From: Proteromonas lacertae
Lineage: Eukaryota; Sar; Bigyra; Opalinata; Proteromonadidae
NCBI GenBank assembly: GCA_002245135.1
Contig: NGBS01001185.1
Span: 62,001 to 126,000 of the forward strand
Direction: 5' to 3'
Length of the DNA stretch: 64,000 bases
Position 1 is the stretch's first letter. Each line of letters opens with the position of its first letter. The notes under the pieces are model-generated. The model was not told the DNA's origin. It made no database searches and worked only from the letters and a program-made list of their open reading frames with translations. Shown here one piece after another: positions 49,001-59,934 of this stretch. Made by a program: the position numbers and the translations under genes.

Positions 49001-52000
49001 TGTTGATGAATGTGTTAGTATTACTTATACAGAGAATTATATTACTAAAAGTGGTAAAGCTTTAAGTATAACTCCAACAATATCTGAAAATCCACCAACA
49101 TTAACATTTAGCAAAGAAACTGGTCCTGATTTTATAACAGTAGAATCATCTACAGGTGTTGTAAGTGGAACAATTCCATCAGATGTTTTAGAAGGAAAAG
49201 AATATGAATTAATAATTCGTGTTCAACCAGTTGATGAAAGATTCACAATAAAGATCGAAATAAAAGAAGAATCAAATAATGATGAATTTTATAGATTAAT
49301 AACAACGAATAGTGAAACAGCTGAAATAACTAAATCATATATAATTGATATGAGTAAATGGAAAGTTCCCGAATCTTTATCATTTAAGACATTAACAACA
49401 GTTGGTGATTATACAGTGAAAATGAAGCATTATATAAAAGAAAATGAAAATAATGTATTGAGTTTATTTGGTTCAATAGAAAATCAAATAATTGAACATT
49501 TACATTTGATAATAGAATCTCATAATGGAAATAATGTAAATCCTTCACTTAAAACCACAGAAAATGGAATATTTTCAAAGATATCAAACAGTTATTTATA
49601 TGATATAGAATTGAAAGTAAATTGCAATATTGAAATGAATCAAAATGAAGATAAAACCTTTGGTTTATTGAGTAACTCAATGGAGAATATGATAATGATT
49701 CATGTAGGAATATATTTTGAAGGAAAGATATCAATAAATACTTTCACATATTCATCAACATTTGGCTTGATAAGTGGATTTATTAAAAATGGTGATGGAA
49801 AAGAAGTAAGTGGAATATTTGTGAAAGGAAATGAATATAGTTATACTCGTGGTAATAGTGGTCATCAATATAATGGTTTGATGTTTGGCTCATCTGAAAA
49901 TCTGATTATTTCATACAGTTATAGTGATGTTAATACTTTCAAAATTAATTCAGAAAGAGGCTTAAGTAGTAGTTTGACAGTAGCTCATGCAACATCAGCA
50001 TCCTCTTATTTGAAATTCTTTAGATGTTTTGCAATAGTAAGAGTAGTAGCTGATATTGAAGGCAATTTTTGGGCATTCTTTGGTCCATTTTTATGTCGAG
50101 GCAATATAGTTGAAACAGTTGATGAATGTTGGAGTGATATAAAAGTTGGTGTTTTAATTGGAGCAAGTGAATTAGTTGGTTTTAGAGGAATGTATGAGAA
50201 TAATGAAGTTAATGCGAATGTGATCTTATCTAATAGTTATATTCACTATCATTTTACTAAAAGCATTACACATAACGATGCAAAGATTTTTATGATGGCA
50301 AAATATACAAAAACAGGAAGTTCGTTGAATAATGTTTATTCTTCAATAACTTATGATGATGGAGTTACATTTGCATGTCAAATAAGAGATATTCAGGATG
50401 ATGAAGGTACACAAAATCCAAGTACTATTCATAATACCATCATACAACAAAGAAGTGGAATAAAAATCATAAGATCATTTTATAGTAAACAAATTGGATT
50501 AGTTGATGAAACATCTGATATAAAAGAAAAGCCATATAAATATTTGAATGGATTCTTTACAAAAGATAGGAAAATATATTATTCCACAATGCCAAGATAT
50601 GATGAAAACAGTAAAAGAATAATAGATGAATATGGAATATTAGAAAATGTTGATATATCATTAGATGAAAATTCATATCCACATTATAATAAAGTAAAAT
50701 CTGTTTGGTATAGAAATGAGATAAGTTTAAATCCAATATATAAAGATGATTTGAGAGATAGTTATAAATTATATTTGTTGCTGAAAGATATAAAAGATGA
50801 ATCTAAGAATGTAATAATATCATCATCTAGTGATTGTATTAATTCAGAAAGTATAAGTGTGAAAAGTTGGTCAACAAGTGAATCTTCAATTAAATCAATA
50901 AGTGAAAAAATAAATAAAGAGAGTTGTAGTATGAATTCTTATAAGAAAATAAGTTATGAAATAAGTGGAATAAGTACAGGAGAATCTGAGATAGTGGAAT
51001 TAGTGAATAAAGAAGTAACTCCATCCTATACAGTTAGTTACAAAGATTATGTCGAAGAGAACAGTGAATTTAATATGATATTTAGTTTACCTTATCCATC
51101 TGAAATAGTAGTAAGTGGAAGTGAAATAATTGTAATGAAATCGTTAGAAAATGGTGAAATATTTACCTCATGAATATGAATCAAAATTAGTGTTAAATGT
51201 AGGAAATGTTGAAAATGAAGTGAATGAGAAAGTGAATATTTGTGTAAAATCTCCTTTTGCCTATGGTGAAGAAAGTGGAAAATGTTTTGATTTGACAGTG
51301 AAAATTCAGACTGGAGATCCTAGTAAACCAACCACTTCTCCACCAACCACAGTAAAGCCAACAACACAAACACCAACAACCATTAAACCCACAACTCAAA
51401 CACCAACCACAGTAAAGCCAACAACACAAACACCAACAACCATTAAACCAACCACTGTTAAACCTACTACATTACCACCAGGAAATAATTTTTATGAAAT
51501 TATTACTCAAGATAAAGATGAAATTGTTCTTGATAAATCATATATAGTTGAAATGAAAGATTGGATAATTCCACCAATTGAGAATATAAAATTCACAAAA
51601 TTAATAGGAAAAGGTGATGAAACCAAGATAATATTAAGATTTGATACAAAGGTTGATGAAGTTAAAAAAATTCAATTATTTAATGATTTAGATGGCAAAG
51701 TTTTAGAACATCTTCATTTCGTAATAGAATCTTCACCATCTGAAAATACATTAAAATTAAACCCAAATGGAATATTTTCAAAGATATCAAACAGTTATTT
51801 ATATGATATAGAATTGAAAATAGATTACAATATTGAAATGAATCAAAATGAAGATAAAACTTTTGGTTTATTGAGTAACTCAATGGAGAATATGATAATG
51901 ATTCATGTAGGAATATATTTTGAAGGAAAAATATCAATAAATACAAATGACAGAACAATATTAGTATTTGGCTTAATAAGTGGAAGTATATCAAATGGTG

Positions 52001-55000
52001 ATGGAAAAGAAGTAAGTGGAATATTTGTGAAAGGAAATGAATATGAATTTTTATCAACTGCATCTACTGATCATACTATATATGAAGGTTTATTATTTGG
52101 TAATGCCATAGATTTAATAATATCTTACAGTTATAGTGATGTAAATAAAGTGAATATTAATAGCAACAATGGTATTAGCCACAGTCTCACAATCGCTCAT
52201 TCTACTGCTGAATCTACTTTCGTAAGATTGTTTAGATGTTTTGCAATAGTTCGAGAAATGGCAAATGTTGAATCCCAAGATTGGACATTCTTTGGTCCAT
52301 TTATTAGTAGAAGTAAAAATCCAGTTTATGTAGATGAATGTTTTAATGATATAAAATTTGGTATAATAAGTGGAAAAATGGATGTAGTTGGATTTAGAGG
52401 TCATTATGAAGATAATGGTGATAATGCAAAAGTAGAAATATCAAATAGTTATAGTAATTGGTTATTTACTGAATCCACTAAAGAATTATATCATGATTCA
52501 ATTGTTATAAATTGTATATCCAAATTTGCACATAGTAGTTCAACAATAAAGAATGTATATGTTTCAATAACAGTTAGTTCTGATGAAGTAACATTGGGTA
52601 AAGTAGTAAAAGTAGGTGAAGGAAGTGATATTATGATGAACAAAGCTTACATTCAAAGACCAGATAGAATTAATGTTAATGGAATTGGTTCAGTAGAAAT
52701 ACTTGATGAAACATCTGATATAAAAGAAAAGCCATATAAATATTTGAATGGATTCTTTACAAAAGATAGGAAAATATATTATTCCACAATGCCAAGATAT
52801 GATGAAAACAGTAAAAGAATAATAGATGAATATGGAATATTAGAAAATGTTGATATATCATTAGATGAAAATTCATATCCACATTATAATAAAGTAAAAT
52901 CTGTTTGGTATAGAAATGAGATAAGTTTAAATCCAATATATAAAGATGATTTGAGAGATAGTTATAAATTATATTTGTTGCTGAAAGATATAAAAGATGA
53001 ATCTAAGAATGTAATAATATCATCATCTAGTGATTGTATTAATTCAGAAAGTATAAGTGTGAAAAGTTGGTCAACAAGTGAATCTTCAATTAAATCAATA
53101 AGTGAAAAAATAAATAAAGAGAGTTGTAGTATGAATTCTTATAAGAAAATAAGTTATGAAATAAGTGGAATAAGTACAGGAGAATCTGAGATAGTGGAAT
53201 TAGTGAATAAAGAAGTAACTCCATCCTATACAGTTAGTTACAAAGATTATGTCGAAGAGAACAGTGAATTTAATATGATATTTAGTTTACCTTATCCATC
53301 TGAAATAGTAGTAAGTGGAAGTGAAATAATTGTAATGAAATCGTTAGAAAATGTGAAATATTTACCTCATGAATATGAATCAAAATTAGTGTTAAATGTA
53401 GGAAATGTTGAAAATGAAGTGAATGAGAAAGTGAATATTTGTGTAAAATCTCCTTTTGCCTATGGTGAAGAAAGTGGAAAATGTTTTGATTTGACAGTGA
53501 AAATTCAGACTGGAGATCCTAGTAAACCAACCACTTCTCCACCAACCACAGTAAAGCCAACAACACAAACACCAACAACCATTAAACCCACAACTCAAAC
53601 ACCAACCACAGTAAAGCCAACAACACAAACACCAACAACCATTAAACCAACCACTGTTAAACCTACTACATTACCACCAGGAAATAATTTTTATGAAATT
53701 ATTACTCAAGATAAAGATGAAATTGTTCTTGATAAATCATATATAGTTGAAATGAAAGATTGGATAATTCCACCAATTGAGAATATAAAATTCACAAAAT
53801 TAATAGGAAAAGGTGATGAAACCAAGATAATATTAAGATTTGATACAAAGGTTGATGAAGTTAAAAAAATTCAATTATTTAATGATTTAGATGGCAAAGT
53901 TTTAGAACATCTTCATTTCGTAATAGAATCTTCACCATCTGAAAATACATTAAAATTAAACCCAAATGGAATATTTTCAAAGATATCAAACAGTTATTTA
54001 TATGATATAGAATTGAAAATAGATTACAATATTGAAATGAATCAAAATGAAGATAAAACTTTTGGTTTATTGAGTAACTCAATGGAGAATATGATAATGA
54101 TTCATGTAGGAATATATTTTGAAGGAAAAATATCAATAAATACAAATGACAGAACAATATTAGTATTTGGCTTAATAAGTGGAAGTATATCAAATGGTGA
54201 TGGAAAAGAAGTAAGTGGAATATTTGTGAAAGGAAATGAATATGAATTTTTATCAACTGCATCTACTGATCATACTATATATGAAGGTTTATTATTTGGT
54301 AATGCCATAGATTTAATAATATCTTACAGTTATAGTGATGTAAATAAAGTGAATATTAATAGCAACAATGGTATTAGCCACAGTCTCACAATCGCTCATT
54401 CTACTGCTGAATCTACTTTCGTAAGATTGTTTAGATGTTTTGCAATAGTTCGAGAAATGGCAAATGTTGAATCCCAAGATTGGACATTCTTTGGTCCATT
54501 TATTAGTAGAAGTAAAAATCCAGTTTATGTAGATGAATGTTTTAATGATATAAAATTTGGTATAATAAGTGGAAAAATGGATGTAGTTGGATTTAGAGGT
54601 CATTATGAAGATAATGGTGATAATGCAAAAGTAGAAATATCAAATAGTTATAGTAATTGGTTATTTACTGAATCCACTAAAGAATTATATCATGATTCAA
54701 TTGTTATAAATTGTATATCCAAATTTGCACATAGTAGTTCAACAATAAAGAATGTATATGTTTCAATAACAGTTAGTTCTGATGAAGTAACATTGGGTAA
54801 AGTAGTAAAAGTAGGTGAAGGAAGTGATATTATGATGAACAAAGCTTACATTCAAAGACCAGATAGAATTAATGTTAATGGAATTGGTTCAGTAGAAATA
54901 CTTGATGAAACATCTGATATAAAAGAAAAGCCATATAAATATTTGAATGGATTCTTTACAAAAGATAGGAAAATATATTATTCCACAATGCCAAGATATG

Positions 55001-57291
55001 ATGAAAACAGTAAAAGAATAATAGATGAATATGGAATATTAGAAAATGTTGATATATCATTAGATGAAAATTCATATCCACATTATAATAAAGTAAAATC
55101 TGTTTGGTATAGAAATGAGATAAGTTTAAATCCAATATATAAAGATGATTTGAGAGATAGTTATAAATTATATTTGTTGCTGAAAGATATAAAAGATGAA
55201 TCTAAGAATGTAATAATATCATCATCTAGTGATTGTATTAATTCAGAAAGTATAAGTGTGAAAAGTTGGTCAACAAGTGAATCTTCAATTAAATCAATAA
55301 GTGAAAAAATAAATAAAGAGAGTTGTAGTATGAATTCTTATAAGAAAATAAGTTATGAAATAAGTGGAATAAGTACAGGAGAATCTGAGATAGTGGAATT
55401 AGTGAATAAAGAAGTAACTCCATCCTATACAGTTAGTTACAAAGATTATGTCGAAGAGAACAGTGAATTTAATATGATATTTAGTTTACCTTATCCATCT
55501 GAAATAGTAGTAAGTGGAAGTGAAATAATTGTAATGAAATCGTTAGAAAATGTGAAATATTTACCTCATGAATATGAATCAAAATTAGTGTTAAATGTAG
55601 GAAATGTTGAAAATGAAGTGAATGATAAAGTGAATATTTGTGTAAAATCTCCATTTGCCTATGGTGAAGAAAGTGGAAAATGTTTTGATTTGACAGTGAA
55701 AATTCAGACTGGAGATCCTAGTAAACCAACCACTTCTCCACCAACCACTGTTAAACCAACAACACAAACACCAACCACAGTAAAGCCAACCACTCAAACA
55801 CCAACAACCATTAAACCCACAACTCAAACACCAACCACTGTTAAACCCACAACTCAAACACCAACCACTGTTAAACCCACAACACAAACACCAACAACTG
55901 TAAAACCAACCACTCAAACACCTACTACTGTAAAACCAACCACTCAAACACCTACTACTGTTAAACCAACAACAATGAAACCAACAACAAATCAGCCAAC
56001 AACTGTCATTCCAACTACTGAATCTCCATCTACTACAACAATATATGAAACTGGAACAATAGAAACATCAATTCCAACTACTTTAATACCAACAACTGTA
56101 ATTCCAACAACACCAAAACCGATTGAAAGAATATCAATTGAAATAAGACTTTCTAATATTGCAAATACAACCACAACACCTGAATTAAATGAAAATGATA
56201 AAAACATATTAAAAGACTCAATAATTGAAATCTATAAGAATGGTGGTATAACATTAAGAAAAGAAGATATTGAAATAATTGTGAATAATCGACGAATGTT
56301 ATTGCGAGGTTTAGAAAATGATATGAAAATCGAAGTAATAGTAACAGTTCCAGAAGAATCAACAAAAACTGTAATTCTTGAAATTGCAAACGGATTAATG
56401 AAAGACAATTCCAAAGAATTGAATGAAGAAATCAAAACCAAAGCTGAATCTGTAGAAGATTCAATATTCAAAGAAATTGAAGTTGAAGTAACAAAAGTAG
56501 AAGAAAAGAATTATCCAACAGCAAAACCTAGTATTGGAGGAGATGGAGATAAATCTGAAAGTGATGGATTACCGTTAGGTGCATTGATTGGAATAATCGC
56601 AGGTGGAGTAGTAGTATTGGTGTTATTAATAGTTGGATTTATGTTATGTCGAAGTCGAAAATCTGAATCTCATCCATCCAAATCTAAATCCAAACCAGCA
56701 GCAAAACCTAAAAAGCCAATAGCTGGAAAAGGAGTGAAAGCTAGTGGTAAATCTGATCCAGCTGGTGCAAATATAGAATTACCAAAAATAGTAGAAGAAA
56801 AGAAAGAAGAAATAAAGAAAGAAGAAGTAAAGAAAGAAGAAGAAAAGCCAAAAGAAGAAGAAAAACCAAAAGATGAAGAAAAACCAAAAGATGAAATAAA
56901 GCCAAAAGAAGAAAAGAAAGAAGAAGTAAAGAAAGAAGAAGTAAAACCAAAAGAAGAAGAAAAACCAAAAGAAGAAAAGAAAGAAGAAGAAATAAAGCCA
57001 AAAGATGAAAAGAAAGAAGAAGAAGTAAAACCAAAAGAAGAAGTAAAGAAAGAAGAAGAAAAACCAAAAGAAGAAATAAAGCCAAAAGAAGAAGAAAAGA
57101 AAGAAGTGAAACCACATCCAAGAAAAACAGGAAGTAAAGCTAATCGAAAGAGAAGTGGAAGTGGTTCAAGTTATTCTTCAAGTTACAGTGGAAGTTATTC
57201 ATCCAGTTATAGTGGAAGTGAAAGTGAAAGTGAAAAACCAAAAGAAGTGAAAACAACTCCACCTGCTATTCCCGAAAGAAAAGAAGCATAA
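46052..57291 (+). CDS. Giant type I surface protein with jelly-roll, discoidin-like and beta-helix blocks
   Basis: The ATG at 46052 (MNLFIIFIVLCGISASA, signal peptide) is followed by a 31-nt intron (46086-46116). One long frame runs to 51173 and another from 51151 to 57291; one extra G at about 51152 separates them, as the repeat copies at 53350 and 55549 show. Without it the protein has 3735 residues. In order: two jelly-roll domains (KVKYRDGLIVFVNGIEIFR; KITYKDGLKIYINGNEIFR), each followed by a discoidin-like domain and a Cys knot; a cadherin/Ig-like domain (STGVVSGTIPSDV); three long beta-helix-type blocks (FGLISGSISNGDG, ISYSYSDVN) separated by Thr/Pro stalks; a SEA-like region; a membrane helix near residue 3490 (LIGIIAGGVVVLVLLIVGFM); and a Lys/Glu-rich tail ending in Ser/Tyr/Gly repeats. 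Likely an adhesin; ligand unknown. Confidence 0.85.
47595..48858 (+). repeat. Inverted-repeat arm B, 1264 bp
   Basis: Partner of 24671-25934 in opposite orientation, equal in length and almost identical. It spans the end of the first Cys knot, the second jelly-roll, the second discoidin-like domain and the second Cys knot, and ends at TCAATGTGTA. Confidence 0.85.
50505..55740 (+). repeat. 2199-bp tandem duplication inside the surface gene
   Basis: The unit repeats at 2199 bp (733 codons) with no differences that I can see between the second and third copies; the first-to-second distance is 2200 because of one extra G near 51152. Each full unit is a Thr/Pro stalk plus one beta-helix block. 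The first block upstream (about 49270-50500) is a diverged older copy, which marks where the recent duplication began. Confidence 0.95.
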
Positions 57292-57370
57292 AATATATTA
57301 TCATACTTCACTCATGAATTTTTATTGTTTTATTGGTTTTGAACTAGAATATTTTAATTCTATATTATAT

Positions 57371-58377
57371 TCAGTGTTGTATTTTTCGGTCAAAAAATAT
57401 AGGTTTACCTATAGGTCAAAACCTATATCTTTAGCTTGACCTTTACCTTCCTTATACTAACTATTAGTTGACCTCCTATTGAGCATGAGTTAAGAAGCAT
57501 ATAATCTAACCATATATACAAAATTAATGTTTTATACATCATCTTTCAAATATCAAATTTGACAGTCGGTTGATTCACTTTTTATATTACTATTATTTTG
57601 ATCTATTTCTCAATGATGACTCACAATAACATATTATTAACATAATATTAAATTAATTATAGAATAAGAAAAAAGAAAAGAAAAAAACATCAAGCTTGAT
57701 GGTTTGACTAAGCAAATCTTTATTTTTTAAGATTTAGATCATTTAGATGTATAATTACTCAATATTTATAAGACTTTATAATATATGAAACTATAGGGAT
57801 ATCACATTACCTCCTATCGCATCAAAAGAGTTGTGCATTTATTCAATTGCTGTATGTTAGAGAAGTAACATTTTAACTACTCCAAAATGTTTTGGAAAAA
57901 CATGTTAAAAATCAAAGATACTGATTTATATTGCTCATTTATTATACATCTAAATATTTCATCAGAACATATGGAAGAGAAATCATTAATATCCAGAAAT
58001 AGAGATTTATTATTATAATTACATTAATATTTGTTTTTTAGAGATAGTAATCAATATAAATTAATCATCAAAATAACAAGTTGTTTATAAATATGTTAAA
58101 TATCACTATTGAGTAGTTTGTAGATGAATTTTAATATATCAGAATAGATATTTTTACAATTTCAACCAATCTTATTCTAACTATAGTAACTAAAGTAAAA
58201 CAAGAAGCAGGAATAATTTTTTATATAGTATGATAGTTTGTATTAAACAAATGTTACTCAGTAAGTAATTAAAATAGATTTTAACAAAATAATGCTCGAG
58301 GTTTGACTGACCAACGGTCAAAGCTAGATTATAGGTTTTACCTATAACCTATAGGTTACCTATTTATACAACCCTGA
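57371..58377. mobile_element. Probable non-autonomous DNA transposon, 1007 bp
   Basis: The ends are inverted: left starts TCAGTGTTGTAT, right ends ATACAACCCTGA (reverse complement TCAGGGTTGTAT). Similarity continues inward for about 60-70 bp with the palindrome-like CCTATAGG and a shared GCTT(T)GACC. The same six bases, TTATAT, flank both sides (57365-57370 and 58378-58383), as expected of a target-site duplication. The interior is AT-rich without a coding frame, so no transposase is encoded. The superfamily cannot be set from one copy. Confidence 0.7.
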
Positions 58378-58450
58378 TTATATTCATCAAAAAAAAAATA
58401 GTAAATAAAAACCCTAACAGAAATAGGTAATTTCCAGTTTAAACACATTA

Positions 58451-59760
58451 TCAAATGAATTTTCTACCTATCTTTTCAGTTATAAATAATTGCAGTATTG
58501 GATCACTACTGAAATCAATTGCTTCTCTTTTTTCTAATTCCTTCTAAAATCGAACATTAAACTTCTCCATTCCTTGAATCTTTGATAAACCAATTATTTC
58601 ATTCCAACTTTTATCACTTAACCATTTTGGTTCTTTTGTTACTGGATTGGATTCTTTTAATGTCAAAGCAGTATTACTTGTTAATAAATATTTAAAGGCA
58701 GCTGGATCTAATTCATTATTGATTAACAATATCTTTGTACATAATAAGAACGAGATTAATAACTTATCTTTTTCAAATAAAGATCGACATACATTCTCAT
58801 CTAATATATAAGTGAATGTATTATCCAAACTATTCAATCGATCTTTGATTTTATTAGTTCTTACAGCTTTATCAATTGATAATAAGAATAGATTAATATA
58901 CCAATCCAATGAATATTGATACATTGGCTCAATACCAGTTAAATCAGAAATACAGAAGATTAAAGCTTATGCTCTTTCTGCTACTGGAATATAACTTGTT
59001 CGAACATGGGATATTTGTTGTTGTGTTGCTTTGGCACTCTTTACATCTACCATAATCTCATTGGAGGTTTGTTTGGATTTGGCTAAAGTATCAATCAACT
59101 TTTCATCTTCTAATATATATAACCTTCAGATGAAGCTAATAAATGTAAAATTTGATCTTCAATATCTTTCAATGTCTTTTTATATTCGGCATCTTTCATT
59201 AACAATTCGACTCATCTTCCTTCTAATTCTCTTTGTTCTTTTCCTACTAATATACCTAATAATTGATCTTGTAAACCTTCTTGAGTTGTCATAAAGTTCA
59301 ATAAATTCACTTTTACACAAGTTTCAGGTGGATAATGTGGATTTTTAATCATATCATTATATATAATCGGAATTTTTCATCATAATTTACTATATTATCA
59401 TCTAACGATTAGCTTGTCCTTGAGGATCTATCATTAATGGCTATCTATCTGAATTTCTTAACATTATGCCATTCTCTTATGGCTATTGTATATCCTAATA
59501 TAATAACTAATGAATAACTTGTTAACTAGCTCAGTAATCAGTTCGTCGACTAGTTTTTCTAAATCTTCTTTCTTTTTTATTATGTTTTCTAATTCTTCTT
59601 ATAAGGGTTGTACTTGATCAACTAATTCTTTCAATTCACCTCGTTTAGTGGTTAATTGACCTTCGGCTTTCACTTTTGTAGTTTGAGCTTTTTCTAAGGT
59701 TTATCTCTTTGGTACTATTACTTCCTTAATATCATAATATCTCTTGTTATTATTATAAAT
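58451..59760 (-). pseudogene. Dynein heavy chain pseudogene fragment
   Basis: Minus-strand translation matches the dynein heavy chain from the second half of the stalk coiled coil into the AAA5/AAA6 region. Landmarks in order: VIVPKR, coiled coil (TLEKAQTTKVKAEGQL, KKKEDLEKLVDELIT), PLMIDPQGQANR, KNPHYPPETCVKVNLLNF, TTQEGLQDQLLG, EDEKLIDTLAKSK, SYIPVAERA, then MYQYSLDWYINLFLLSI, NVCRSLFEKDKLL and onward. In-frame stops interrupt it at several sites, including both Trp positions flanking PLMIDPQGQANR (TAG), and frames shift in the AAA5 start, where 80-90 family residues are missing. The longest open piece is 58544-58924. It is clearly dead. It ends about 70 bp from the transposon-like element. 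Confidence 0.85.
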
Positions 59761-59934
59761 AGTTATTTAAACAAATCATCTGATTATGAAACTATTTACA
59801 ATATCATAAATCCAATAATGTAACACATTGATTGACTAATTATTTCTTTAAAATTCTTTATATTTATAATACATAAACAAAATGAATGATTTTAAAGAGA
59901 TTTGATTGGATGGCTTGATTGATTCAAATTTATT

